A stretch of 64,000 nt of DNA from Nymphaea colorata (lineage: Eukaryota; Streptophyta; Magnoliopsida; Nymphaeales; Nymphaeaceae), in contig NC_045150.1 in the NCBI RefSeq assembly GCF_008831285.2, positions 5,716,001 to 5,780,000 on the forward strand. The letters run 5' to 3'. The notes under the pieces were generated by a model. It did not search any database, was not told the origin of the DNA, and saw only the letters and a program-made list of their open reading frames with translations. Of this stretch, positions 11,395 to 24,686 are shown piece after piece. Each line of letters begins with the position of its first letter. Position 1 is the stretch's first letter. The translations under genes and the position numbers were made by a program.

Positions 11395-14300
11395 ATTCCA
11401 ATACCATATTAGCAAAACTATGGTGAAGTCTTAACTACAACCATGGTAATTCTCATTATGCAGTCAGGTACCAGGGTGTATGGAAACCATTTGTTCTTCC
11501 TAATTAAAAAAAGTATTATTGCCTTCTTATCAAAATTAAAGCAAGATATGATGGCCTATACTTACTTTTCTGATTCCATCATTACTGTCGCTAGATAGTG
11601 GTGCCCAATAATGCATTTTTTAGCAGCTTAATTTAGATTAATTGCGCATTTATTATTCTCGTAAACCGGCTTTTGTTATTGAGAAAACAATAAGTTTTTA
11701 TTAAGCTTTCCAAGATATCATTTGCTTTTATTTATTTATTTTTCTTCCAAAACCGGACCCTGTCCTCATATTATATGTGACCTAAACTCTAAGGTGTGTT
11801 TTAACACAGCTTTTGGATGAAAATGAATGAGAGGAAAATGGTAGTTATTCTGTGTTCGGTTAGCTAATTAAAAAGTTGGGAAAGGAAACGACAACAAAAA
11901 GCCATGTTTAGATGGAAGGGAAAATGAAGAAAACCAATGGAAACCTGATCCCTTCAAAATTGAAAGGATTGGAATGGCAAAGAATGACGTGTGTATATTT
12001 CCTTTAATTTTCTTTCCTTTCTCCCCCTTTTTTTTTCCTCTTTTATTTCATTCATTTTCCATCTATTCCTTTCCCTCCATCCAAAGAAGGTGTAAAACAT
12101 ATACGTGTATATTTCTTCAATCAAATCAAATCAAATCAAATCAGCATACATTCCTGATCCAGTTATTGTCCATCTAGTATTGATATTACTGGAATCCGAT
12201 TTGCATGCATAACAATTATCTAAATAATTTATCACGACGAGGTCTTCCATGCACTCATATTATTGAAACAATATAAAGCAAGAAAATACTATTTTTGAAT
12301 AAATGCAAACGCTTGTGGGGTTGAGGAGTCTACCATTATCCCGCTCTTATCAATAGAGCACTCTCAACATAATTATGATTATAACGAAATTTGGAAAAAA
12401 AAAATTGAAAAGAAAAACCTTCATAATCGATGCCGTGGAACGAGGAGGTCGGAATCGGATCGATTCAGCCAGGGAAAACGAGGCCCATGTGGAAGAAAAG
12501 TGGGTCCCGCGAAAGCGGCAGTTTTGCGATCTAGTCGGTCAAACATGATGTCTTTGACCCCAAAGATAAAGGTTTTAAAGTAATTTCAGCTCCCAGAAAA
12601 GAGGAAAATTTATTTAGACTTATAAAAAGCTGCACGAGGATCGAGGAAGTGAAAAGAGATGCTCTGGTCTGGTCTCTGTGTTCGGGAAACGTGTACTCTA
12701 AAAAAAGGAGAAGGAATAAAGGGGCGTTGATCGTCGCAGTTTTCATGAAAAAGAAAGTTATGTTCTCATCAATTTTCCATCGTAAAGTTTTGCTTTGGAG
12801 ACAAGAGGGAGAAAAAAAAAAATCGTTTTAGGTAGGATCCAAATTGGATAATTGAAAAAGGGTGTTCGATTTCTATTTGTAATTTGATCATTGGAGATGT
12901 TTTCATAATAAAGTAATATGTTTTCTTTATTATATGTTTGATTGATGCTAGTTAATTTTTTCTTTTTTAGGTGATCATATGAATTAGGCGAAGCAGATCA
13001 GTTGTTTGATTCCCTATCCTAGGGAAAAGAAGAGGATGAAAAAGAAAAAAAAAAAAAAGACATCCTTCATTTTCTCCATATTTTCCAAGCCATGAAAAGT
13101 TTGGATACGGTCAAGGTACCAAAATCTTAGTAAAATCCCAGTGGAGGTCGCAGCCGCCCTCGGTAAAATGAACTTGGGGAACTTTACTCGAGGAAGAAAG
13201 GATCAATTGAGGTTGTTAAAGTTTCAAAAGCACAATTAACGAGAGATATTATTCATTCCACAATCATCCATGCCATATATTCCCTTCCTACTCGTCCTTC
13301 CCGATGTTTTGGACAACCATTCACTCTCTCTCACATTCGTTGTCCGATCAAATATTTATGCAAGCTTTTTTTATTCTATACAGTAGTAGATCAATCGTAT
13401 AGTTGATTATCATTATGAGTCAATTTGTATATTGGTGCTCCTCTTTTTTTGTCCATAACAGTTTGAAACAAAAAGATGCACTGCATGCATTTATTGCACC
13501 AACCCTTTTGGAGATATAAACTCAATTAGTTATGAAGTTGGTTTGTCAAAAATGAAATTTCCAGTTTTAGATGCTTAAGCCTGATCGAATGTCACAAAAC
13601 AAAGTTACTTCTGAATGTTTTTCCTTATAAAGCTTTTACATGAATTATCATCCAGAAATCTAAGTTTGAGTTCTCATAAAACCTACATTGTATCATGTGA
13701 ATCACAATTGTATTCACTTCTGCCATGCAACTTCAATCTGATGAACTAGACAACTCACAAGTTTCTCATTTTCATTAAAATGAACATACACACACATATA
13801 TAATAGTTATTAGTTGTGATTGGTTGGTTGCATGTGAATGAGTACTAGTGCATTTGAAGAAGCGCGCATGCTAAATGCGAGGTTGGGTTCAAGAATCTAG
13901 GTCTGCCTATTTTCTTTTTCCTTTTTATCTTGTTTATTGGTCTTTCTATCCTTTTCCTTTCCAGTCTTTATACCTCTCTTTTCTTTTTGGCGGACCAGTC
14001 AAAGGTTTAGATCTTCTTGGCCAACCCAGAAAAGAACACAAAGGAACTGCAGGCCCCAAGTACTCTCACTCTCACACCAGTAAAAATCTCTCTCATATAG
14101 CTACAAAAGGAGGCTCTAGATTCAAGACAAAAGGCCTCTCCATCTTGAATGCCCTCTTTTTCTTCTCCCTTTGCTCATAACTGTCACAACCATTTCTCAT
14201 CTTTGGGTCATCTCTGCAACAGCCAGGTTTAGTTAGTAAAGACTAAAGTGAGATGTTCATTTTTGAGCGTCAAAAAGTGGAGTGGAGTTAAACTTAAACT

Positions 14301-15540
14301 CTCTTTTGTGTTAAACAAGTTTTTATATTCACATGGCAAAGCTCATGAAGCTTCTTATCTTTAGGACATCCTGTGCTCAAAGCTCACTATTGACCACTGA
14401 GCAACTATTTAGTGGGACCAACAAATTAGGCTCATTAGAAAAGGAAAATGGGTGGTTTCTAACTTTGGTTGGCGCAGTTCTCTTTGCAATATATCTCAAA
14501 TCTAGGACGCTTTGACACCTTTAGATATTTGTGTTGAGATTTGATTGTGAAATTTGGATATGGTTTGGGGCTCTTTTCATATTTTCATTTTTGAGTTGTG
14601 GGTAGCTTGAGAATTTCCTCCCACTCGCTTTGGTGCTATATTTTTTCTCTGTGAGCTGAATATTCTTGGATGTTTAAACATTAAAAAATAGTTAAAATTA
14701 CCATAAATCGTTGCTAAAAATATCATGAACCATTTGATGCACCACAAATGGTCGCTAATGCTTATGTCCTGATTATTTTTTTTAGTGAATGCTTTCTAAC
14801 TCTTTAACCATCCGACAACTTAGGCGCATCTGATAGGCAAACTAGATGCTATTGTGCAGCGAATAGTTGTCTAGTGATTAAAATTTAAAAATTTGTCGCT
14901 AAAGGACCATAAATTGCTGTTAGAACCACATAAACTGGCACCACATTATAAACCATAGGTAATGTTAGCTTAGTGAGTGGTTTTTAATGATAAATTTGTA
15001 AATTTTAGTCATCTATCATAAGCTGGTACATGGCATCATCGAACTCCGTGTGTATATATATATATATATATATAATGCCCTTTTCATCTTTTGGCGAAAA
15101 AAGAAGCCAGAAAATTTATGGATTGCTGGCTGGAACTATCAATTTGTTGGTTGGACCTGATTAAAGCATCATTTCCAAAATGGATCTGGACCCACAACCA
15201 ACTCTGGTCCATGTCCAGCTGCATTAAAGTGATCCCGATGAGAAGTAAAGAAAGATGAAAGGTTGTCAAGGACAAAAGGAAGAACCGACTTTAGGAATAT
15301 AATGATTTGAGGACCGGAAAAATAGGTGCAAGAGTTAAGGGTTCCACATCTATGTTGTCATTGTGGACTCAATGTGCCTTTACGCTTTGAATCTTTGCCG
15401 TCTGCAGAAACAACAGTAGGGCCGGGTAACTCAAATTTTCTTTATTTTGGTTTTAAAAAGAAAACATTATATATATATAGTAAGAAATTATTTCTATTAT
15501 TTACAAGGCCAGGATACATACCTCTTAATTGAATGTGTAG
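9406..15540. other. Intergenic spacer, AT-rich
   Basis: No gene found. Microsatellites: (TC)n(TA)n at 10967-11018, (AT)n at 11143-11162, 11361-11391 and 15053-15075, and an ATCAA pentamer run at 12119-12141. A somewhat GC-richer patch at 12420-12830 and a CT-rich patch at 13900-14180 have short ORFs without domains. Confidence 0.5.
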
Positions 15541-15569
15541 CGAAAGATGGGAAAAATCGATGAACAGCA

Positions 15570-15690
15570 TAGGAGCAGTCCTCTCACGTAGGAGGAAGAC
15601 TTCGGTTCACAATTCAAGCTCATACCTTTATATGTATATATACATTTCGATTCGTGTGACTACTCTCTTATCGTGCCTCTAGTGCCGTTC
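15570..15690. repeat. Direct-repeat block flanking a copia relic (left copy)
   Basis: Shares AGGAGCAGTCCTCTCACGTAGG, GGTTCACAA and the TTTATATGTATATA...GTGCCTCT...GCCGTTCAA segments, in the same order and orientation, with 19930-20105. Roughly 80% identity around a gap of nearly 50 bases. Possibly LTR remnants. Confidence 0.55.
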
Positions 15691-16641
15691 AAAAAATTTG
15701 TGCTGCACAAACACAACTCGTTGTGCCATAGATCAAGGATCATCTACGCAAGTCTCAACGCATTCAATCGCTCAGCATTTTGTTATGCTGAACGTGTTAG
15801 ACTGAGGCCTCCCACTATATATGTTCTATGTTTACTAATTAATCAAGCCTCACACTTGGTGATCATGTTTCCTGGCTATAAATATAAGCACATGTAATGA
15901 CAAATTATCTTCCTCTTCTACATGTATTCATTGAATGGAAACTAGCTGCATGCCTGATACGCCCCATTCAGCCGAATCACTCATCGCCTTAGGACAACAT
16001 ACTAAAGCATCAACGCTAGTCAATCGTCTAAACATACAATCAAGAACCCATGAGGGCAACTAAAAATTAGATACATCCAAGGATGTAAATAATGTGTCTT
16101 AAGGATCCCACACAACAAAGGATCTGAGATCATCTTTTCATTTCCTGACTTGTCAACTTATTTAATGCAACATACATGATATGTCTCACGTATTACAGCT
16201 AAATGAGATCGTCATTATGAGTCTATGCAGGCACAAAAAAGACTTGTCGTACAAATCACCCAAAAAGAAAAAATCTCACAGAAGGTTGACTCAAGTTCTC
16301 ATTCATATTATTCTTAGTCCAACTAAGTTAATGGAGTTCTGAGATCTGGTTTTTAGGTCTACAAGATTTTAAGAAATCATGTCACTCTTGTAATTTCGTA
16401 ATATAAGACCTCATATTGATCCAGTGAAGGCGATGATCAAAATATGACATGTATAAAATGTCAGCATGTATAGCATTTTTTGCTTAATCCATTATAGCTC
16501 ACCGACACTTGAAATCCATAAAACCTGTACCACTTTCAGAAACAGTCATAGGTTTTGCCAATCTCATCTCAGCTCACTTGTCCCTTAGTGCCTAAGATGA
16601 TCGTTCTGTGTGAGCAAATGATCTAGACATGACTGCATACT

Positions 16642-16666
16642 TTATATATATATATATATATATATT
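16642..16666. repeat. (AT)n microsatellite
   Basis: Plain dinucleotide run. Confidence 0.9.
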
Positions 16667-16679
16667 CATACTTCAATGA

Positions 16680-16860
16680 AAGATTGTCTTCTATTAAGTC
16701 TCATAGACATTACATGTTTCTTAAATACATCAACAGAGATTGACTTAGTAAGCAAATCTGCCACCTTCATGGGTAGAAATGTAACTCGGTGACATTTTTT
16801 TCTCTTTTGTATATACTACATCCCACACGTACTACTTACATCTATTGTCAATATGTTTAG
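16680..16860 (-). pseudogene. copia Pol C-terminal tail relic
   Basis: Minus-strand reading gives VADLLTKSISVDVFKKHVMS. This matches the end of copia RNase H (ADIFTKAL...), which sits just before the polypurine tract. It belongs with the gag/protease remains at 16979-17950; the RT and integrase between them have been deleted. Confidence 0.6.
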
Positions 16861-16978
16861 TTTCACAATGAAATCTGGTATTCTTTGCATACGCAATTGT
16901 ATCCTAGTTAGCACAATAAATGTCAATCGGATCCCTCGCTTCCGAGACCATATCAAGGTGCTTGAAAAATATCCTCAA

Positions 16979-17950
16979 CTAAACACCGTCTTGTATTGCC
17001 CTAGATCCTACTACAAATTCTGCTTTCATGATAAGTGCACCACGATTATACGTCACACGGTCAGTTTCTCGTGAGCCCACAATCCACAAATGATGAAATT
17101 CTGCATTGAGTACAATTTGAAACAAAAGAAATATGGTATAGGGTTTTGGGGGTGCACACCTTCTTTGGTTTGCTACACTCTCGTGCAAAATGACCAAGTT
17201 TCCCACAATTGAAGCTCTTTGACTTACTCTTATCTACCACTACGTTTCTGTTTACTATCTTGTTTTCTCTCACTCTGATGTTTTCCTCATTTGTTTTTGA
17301 ACCACCTAAGACCATTACCTATTTTCCTTTTATAATAGGGAACCTTCCTGAAACTTTAGTATACGTAAGCCTTACCACTGGATTTAGCTGCTTCCAAGTG
17401 CTCATACTCTACTTCCAAGTGTCAAGATATGACATCAAAACTTTTGAGGCTCTCATTATATGTCATATTAATTTTTATTCATTCTCCCAATTATTCGGTA
17501 GCGATCTAATCATTTGCTCAGATTTGTTGTTCATTCATAAGAGTACATCCAATAGACTTAGCTCTCTAGTCATGCCAGTCATCTTCCTGAGACGTTACTC
17601 ATAATATGTTGGTTCGGTTTATGGTGTGAATCAAATTAAGGTTTACTAGTTTGGTAGCTGATGTTCTTCCAAACCTATTGTTGAGGGCTAGCCACATCTG
17701 TGTGGCAGTAGTGTACTGTTTAAATTAACACATGATGTCATCTTGCATTGAACACAACACAATGACTTTGACCACACTATTTTTACATTTCTATGCATTA
17801 AAGGCTTCAGAGTCCTTGTTGCTTGTGCACTGTTTTTCTCAAGCCTAGTCACGATGTGGTCTAGTGTTTCAAGGGCTTTAGCCTTCTCTAAAGTGAACTT
17901 TATGTTTCTATGCCCCACTCAACTTCTCAAATGCGAGCCAACCTCTATGC
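16979..17950 (-). pseudogene. copia gag and protease relic
   Basis: The minus strand reads HRNIKFTLEKAKALETLDHIVTRLEKN at 17690-17910. Further on comes a complete CCHC zinc knuckle, CGKLGHFAREC (about 17190-17160 on the plus coordinates), after a basic stretch. A protease start follows as LWIVGSRETDRVT in one frame and FVDCGL in another. Frameshifts and stops are frequent. This fits a Tnt1-like copia gag in the final stages of decay. Confidence 0.75.
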
Positions 17951-18489
17951 CCCATGCAACTGGTTTGTCGACCTCAACTATATGATATACTGGACTACAT
18001 GCAAAATTCAACAGAACATATACTAACTGTCCCAAGGTATAGCTCAAAAAAACAGAAAAAAAAAACATTAAATGGTAACCATAACAAGAAAAATACAGTT
18101 AGCATTAAACAGCGAAAGAAAGTTCACCACATCGTTCGAGCAAAATGAAGAAAAACATCATTTGCCTATTAACAAGAAATCAATCTACTGTGACTATCTC
18201 CAGAGACTGATTGTAAAGCTCAGCACACCCGCAAGCTATCTTGAGAAATTCCTTCCTGTAGTCGAAGACACAGACACTACGAAGGACTTGATGTTCATTT
18301 TTTGCTCTTGCAACAGTGGCGGCCCTTTGTTCCTTGAACACAAGCGTCGCACCTTTCCAATCCGAAGAATGGAGTAATCCATGTGGTCCTCTTGTGCACG
18401 GGTTCGCCAGAAGTCATGCTTTATTCAGCATTCCACTTCATATTCAAGATTAATTGCAGCATTTTCAAAAGTTAGGACAATGCCGTGTC

Positions 18490-18820
18490 TCGATATTTTT
18501 CCCTAAATTCTCCTCATTCTATATCGAGGAGGAAGCATCTTCCTACTGATGTGGTTCCCACATAGATTATAAATCCATCCACTATCATGCATGCATGCAA
18601 TGTGTTCACAAGCAGTGCAAGTGGAGCAAATTTCAAATTTCATGAACTCATTCTTCATGTGTATCCCAAGGCCGTCGTTGCAATTTTGAAATTCAATGGG
18701 CCCGACGATGCTGTCCAATGACTGCATAGCTGCTAACTTAGTGTTGTCATTATTACTAACAACGATGACAGGTTGATTTGTGTCCCCACGGCTGTCAATA
18801 AGGCGTATACATTAACATGA
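18490..18820 (-). pseudogene. Cysteine-rich ORF, possibly an RPA1 C-terminal-like relic
   Basis: An open frame of about 100 codons reads from roughly 18800 to a stop at 18503. It shows CSTCTAC, then GWIYNLCGN and PPRYRMRRI. The spacing of cysteines before a PRYR block is reminiscent of the replication factor A C-terminal zinc domain, also found in Helitron-linked RPA genes. Similarity is weak and no OB fold can be confirmed; it may equally be retroelement debris. Confidence 0.25.
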
Positions 18821-19388
18821 ATTATCTATGGATTTAAATGTACCATCATAGATCGCATTCATACTTTAAACAGCCTGTCCAACATCGACATGAGTTTGCA
18901 TGAGTATGAGGATGAAATCTGGATCATACTCAAAGTTACTCTTAAGAAAACGGTCATATGGGTCAAATAGAACATGATCAATCATATGCAAATTTTAATA
19001 TTTATTTAACTAATTCTAATGTGTCGATTTCGAATCAGTCATATGCCATGCAATGGCAAAAAAGAAAAAACTATATGATCATGACACAAATCTGAAACGT
19101 GAAAACTATTGTCAAGAGTTTAGACACAAAAAAAAAAAAACTTAATTTTCAGATCCAAAAACATGAACAGCGTAGGATAAAAAAACATTCGATCATAACT
19201 CAGATATGAAACAAAACTCAGATCTGAAATGGAAGTATTATTGTTAAGAGTTTAGATTTGATAAATGAAATATGACTTAATATTCAGATCCAGAAAAAAG
19301 AACGTACCTGATTAAAATAACTCATATCTGAAAAGGAGCTAATGCTTACGTTAGAAAGAAAGACTAAATCTCTATACAAAAAAATCAG

Positions 19389-19433
<45 letters not shown>

Positions 19434-19929
19434 AAAGAAAAGGAAATTAATATGCATTATTTATTTCATGTCTTCCATATCGATATTATTGGATCTAATA
19501 AAAATGTGAGAAACAGTCATGTTTCATGCATCAATAATAAAAAAAAATAATTACAGCATATCTAACAAAGAAAGAAAAGAATATGAGAATTTTTGGACCA
19601 ACACCACATGTACACCCCAACAACATGTCCTCATTAAATAAAAAATGTACTTTAATAGCTTAGTTTAAGCAGGAACCAAAACAGAAAAAGTTGCAGGTAC
19701 AAGCCTATGCTATTGCATGGAGAGGACTGTCGACCGGCATTCCTCTTTAGCTAAAGGAAGGCAGAGAGGAACCGACGTTGGTTCACAGCCCAGTAAGTTT
19801 CTTTCACATAGAGAGGCAAAGGAATATCCAAAATGCCTTCTTTGAAGTCAACTTCCATCTCTTCATAGTGTTCACAATGCTCAGGCAGGATGCTACAATC
19901 GACCATCGTCTAGTGACACCACTGTAGCT
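18821..19929. other. Spacer with (AT)n tract
   Basis: An (AT)n(AC)n run lies at about 19393-19433. Short ATC/CAGATCTGAAA words recur irregularly at 19090-19330. No gene. Confidence 0.45.
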
Positions 19930-20105
19930 CGATAGGAGGAGTCTTCTCACGTAGGTGGAAGATTTCAGTTCACAATCGTCACCGCAGAGAATGTTCAATC
20001 TCTATCTTACCCTCTTCAAGCCCAAATCTTTATATGGATATATGCATTTTGGTCGGTGCAATTACTCTCCCATTGTGCCTCTTAGGTGCTTTATTGCCGT
20101 TCAAT
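19930..20105. repeat. Direct-repeat block flanking a copia relic (right copy)
   Basis: Partner of 15570-15690; contains AGGAGGAGTCTTCTCACGTAGG and ends at GCCGTTCAA. Beyond this point the two copies diverge. Confidence 0.55.
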
Positions 20106-20985
20106 AGAGGAATGATGAGGCAACCATTACTTCACAAATTAAAGGTGTGGTACAGTATTTAACACCTTTCTCCATATCATGCCCACCATATGTGAATCCA
20201 AATATTGTAGATCTAACAATTGCAATCTTCAAGAACATCGCAATGAATTAGCAGCAATAGATAAGCCTGTCAATAACCACATGAAGGCGTTTCGCTTTTT
20301 GAATGGGATAAGAAGAAGCTGAGTCCTTTATTACATCCATGTTGAAACTGTTATTCTGTTCACATAAGGAAATAATTCCCCTATTGCAAAGTCATGAGAG
20401 TTGCAAGCTTTGAATCAGAAAAAGGGGAACCAGAACATCAAGTAACATTTTATGCAGAGAGACAAAATTTCAACAACAATAGAAGAGGAAGGGGATGCCA
20501 ACTTTTTTCTTACATGGATGAGGTTTCATTTCCTAGAAATTATCAATCTAACAAAATAGCTGGTTGAACTGGCAGGCCAGTGAAAGTTCAGTTGTCAATT
20601 TGATTCTCGTACTCCGCTAAACTACAAAAGGTGGGTGTGTTACACCAGTTGATGGGTGTTCCACTTTCCACCCATGTCCTAAAGCAGCACTCAACCTCAG
20701 AGTGAGAGGAAGAGGGGCTCTCCGCAGCCTCAAGATGCCTCCTTTCCTTCATAAAGCCAAACAACAGAGATCAACCGATTAAAAGGCGGTAAACAAAGAC
20801 AGATGTATAATTTGCTGAATTTGTCTTAAACAAACCATATTTAAAATGTTGGCACAATTTCAATAACACCTATGAAGTAGAATATTCAACATAGGCCTTA
20901 GTAAACAATGCCAACTGCAGGCAATTAGGATTACACCTTGTTCACAGAATTAGAAGCAACAACACATATTGTTCCTTCATAGGTA
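20106..20985. other. Spacer, nothing recognised
   Basis: No domain-bearing reading frame or clear repeat seen. Confidence 0.4.
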
Positions 20986-21980
20986 CACTCATTAATTTAG
21001 TTAAATATGAAGGCCCCAAAAAAATGATCAATGGCAATGGAAACTCTCTTGTGATAACTCATGTAGGCAATGCTGAAATTGAAATGAAGAACGACGTTTT
21101 AGAATTGAAGGATGCATTAGTTGTGCCGAAAATGAAGAAAAAAATGATTTTAGTGTTCCCACTAATGGACTCACAAGTGGACGTGCCTTTTACTTGTGTT
21201 GGATTCAAATAGAGTAGAGAGTCACAACATGTGATAGCTAAGAGGCTATTGGCAGCAGGGACACTTCGTGTGTGTCCCATAAATCTATCATAAAGGTTAG
21301 GTGGATTCATGAAACACTAGAACTAGTATTACTTGAATTTGCCATAATATTAGGTCAAATGCATGAAACACTACAAAGTGTCCCTTCTTCCAAACGACCT
21401 CTAATGATCAACGAAGAGGAGACCTCTATGTATTGGAACAAGACAATAAAGTGGTGAATTTTGCAGATAGAAAAGAAGAATGCATTTAGAGACATGGCAT
21501 CATCAAAGATCGACACATTAGCTACAAAATTTTGAAATTCTTAGGCACAAAGAAATAATTACAAATTTCATCCAAAAAGGCCAATCAAGCTTATGTTTTG
21601 GAGGTGTGTTAGCAAAGGTCAATTGGGCTATTGTTTAAAGAGTCAAGTAGTAGGTCAATTGAACCCTTTATTAAAATGCATTAATGTGATTAGTGGGGAC
21701 CTTTCCCTAGCATTTGAGCAATTTGTTGTTTTCATTAAGAATCAATTTTGAGAAGATGATTAAAGTTTTACATTCGCATGGTTGTTTTGGAGTCACTGAG
21801 TCACATATCAATGTCACTCTAATCTAGTTCAGTTTAAACAAGATGGATTCGAGAAACTTCTTGTAACAGTACGACTATTTCTTTGGTAATCATTTTGTTG
21901 GGCATCATCATATATATCCGCCTATGCTTGTAATTTGTTGCATATAGTGAAAAGAGAAATATGACGCATTTTTGCAGTTC
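20986..21980 (+). pseudogene. copia protease/pre-integrase/integrase relic, interrupted by a MITE
   Basis: The plus strand reads GNGNSLVITHVGNAEIE and ALVVPKMKKK, the copia protease-to-linker region. After the MITE (21241-21402) it resumes with LYVLEQDNKVVNFADRKEE, LLFKESSSRSIEPFIKMH, CD.WGPFPS and FVVFIKNQFEKMIKVLHS across frames. These are the GAG_pre-integrase and integrase-core landmarks in correct order. Stops are too frequent for function. Confidence 0.65.
21241..21402. mobile_element. hAT-like MITE copy inserted in the copia relic
   Basis: Left end AGAGGCTATTGGCAGCAGGGACAC and right end GTCCCTTCTTCCAAACGACCTCT form degenerate inverted repeats. The interior has the ATTCATGAAACACTA word of this family. 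Target duplication not resolved. Confidence 0.55.
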
Positions 21981-22459
21981 CCAAAGCCCTATACTCAACA
22001 TATCGATAAGGTATTTAAATATTAAAAGTTAACTTGAATTATGAGCAGTGCTCCTTATGAAATCATTACAGCTAGGTTTATTCAATACTTACCGATTGAA
22101 CAGACTAAAAGCTCTATTCGAAAATCTATCCTGCAAAAGTTTAAGGTTATCCAGTCCTACTCTTCCCCAAAAAATGGTCATCGTAGTAGTTGTCGACCTC
22201 CACCATAGTTATTGATTCCAAATAAGCTATCTGATGAAGTACTTTTTATGGCAGGAGATCTGGATACGGGCAAGTTTCAATTTTATGTACATACTGCAAC
22301 TAAAACCACACCATGATCTCCTACTAGGAACCCTCTCTCCAACATATTAACTTTCTAAGTCAACACAAAGAATCAATTGTATCCCACATATGCGTGCACA
22401 TACACACACAAATAGCGACTACCAAGGAGAAAAAGTGTTTATAAAAAATTCATTTAATG

Positions 22460-22545
22460 ATGAAAAGATACCCATGGGTCGAACTGAGGACGTACCGCAC
22501 ACGCACCCTCAGCTCGCCCATTTGAGCTCTACCCCTTGTGGCATG
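22460..22545 (-). repeat. tRNA-derived SINE fragment
   Basis: On the minus strand, AAGGGGTAGAGCTCAAATGG acts as an A-box-like head. CAGTTCGACCC, close to the pol III B box GGTTCGANNCC, follows about 35 bases later. The head is shared with 55378-55456. Confidence 0.55.
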
Positions 22546-24550
22546 TTCTGATGTTTTGTTGTATGCCCATTTGCAGTGCAAAATTTTCTTTCCAAAATAG
22601 AGGTCCACTGTAAAATGCAGCTACATTGTGACAGTTGCCTTCTCATCAGATTCATTAACATCTGGATCAATGACGAAGCAGCTGTTGTTTCTCAATTAAG
22701 AACCGCGTTGATTTTAATTCATGAATTTGCCTCTCAAATTGTGGGAATTGAACTAATCAACAATCTATGAGTACTTCAGAATTTTTCTGCAACAAAGGTC
22801 CCATGCATGGTACCAAGACAGCAGTAGTCAGATGGATATAAAGAAGGCGGATACAAGGACAGATGGGGCAGAGATGGAGCTGCTCTCTAACTCGATTAGA
22901 AAAGGTCAATGCAGCCACAAAGCTGTCGAGGTGTTAACAAATAATCTAAGTTGGCGGCAGAGATTGAAAAACATGACAGAGGGTCGCGGGGAAGTGCCAA
23001 AAAGATATGAAGTGAGTCAAATTGAAGCACACAGAATGGAGATTATGGACGGATTCCCGTCTGTAGTTGGAGGGATGACAATATGCAGGTTGGGGTCCTG
23101 GAAGGTAGAAGTGATGATGCGAGTTAATGGAACTAGTGTGCTCGATCTTGCTGTTTTGGTTTGAAGAAGTAAGTTCTTTTTGGCTTGCTTTGTCTTAGTG
23201 TATGGGAGCTGGCTTTTGTTTGCACTAGAATGTATGAAGTGAGGGAGCTGACTCCATTTTTTGTTTGAGGCAGCAGTGTTTTAGTGCTTTATTGTCTCAT
23301 CTGTTTGATGTTTATAGCTATTTTATCTCCCAGGTTTTCCCCTGTTGGAAGGTCTCATAGTACAAGTTTCCATTGGAAGGTCTTATGGCAATTTGGGAAA
23401 ATCTTCGAAGAGATGAAACTTGAAAGAAAGAATCTGAACATACAAAAAAAAAAACGTTAAAATAATAAAAGAAAGGAAATACTGATCATAACTGAGACAT
23501 CGTGATAATCCAAAGTAATATTTTGAAGGGTAATACCTAAGAAGATTACCTTGATTGCGCTAAAATTTTCTTTATTATATATAACCAACCTTGAGAAGGC
23601 GGTCAGAAGCATACATAACGTCCAAACAAATGAGACATGTACGAAATACCAACTAGTACAAGGTTTGGAGAATTAATTTAGTATTTATTTTATTAGATGA
23701 TCTAAGATGGCACGACGGCATAGATCAAACATGTGAACTCGGGGCACATTTGTGACACATCTCTAGTTGGACTTACGGAGGACTATCTTCACGTACCATA
23801 AGCGCTTGGAGATCTTGTCAACTGGTACCAACACAGTTCTGGACCTTAGGGGCAAGGGGCCTCCCACTCACCCTAAAATGTTCCAAGATATTAATCATTT
23901 TGCTTTTTAAATGAAAAAATGAAAATATCTGCTGGTGCATGAAGACTTGCATATCAGCAATATGCATTTTCGTTCAAGGTTTTGGGTATAAGATGTTACC
24001 CAAACTTATAATATTGAATTAACTAGATGCACACATGTTTAATTGGCTAGCGCACGAACATGGATATTGTAATGATGGAATGAGTTCTATCTTTCCTCTT
24101 TCGGATTAGTGAGTCTGATTTCGTTTCTATTGTACGTTGCACATGAATGCACCAGAATTTTTTTTTTTTTCATGGACCAACAAAAAAAAATCTTTATATT
24201 TATGTATTTTTAGGGAAAATTATAAATAATTACTAAAAACATAAAAAAAGGTGCAGATACAAAATGGTATCTGGCGGGACGTGATCCACTCCTTGTGAAA
24301 CAAAAAAAAGGTATAAAGTAAGGTAAGCATTTGAAAAATAAACATTTTTCAATATATATATATGTGTGTGTGTGAAAAGCGAGTGAATGGTGTCTCTAGA
24401 ACATCTGCTATCAAGAGTCACTTAGCCATCTATCCAAGGTCATTTGAAATAGATGAATGTTTTAGAGAAAAACATTCAGAACGAAGTGTGAATTAATAAT
24501 GTATTGAAAATTTTCCATCACTTTTTTCTTTTAACGGCCTATATATATAG

Positions 24551-24597
<47 letters not shown>

Positions 24598-24598
24598 C

Positions 24599-24686
<88 letters not shown>

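Noticed and set aside
22832-23164. 110-codon ORF on the plus strand
   Set aside because: No recognisable domain, no splice partners, and length attainable by chance in 64 kb; could be revisited with transcripts.
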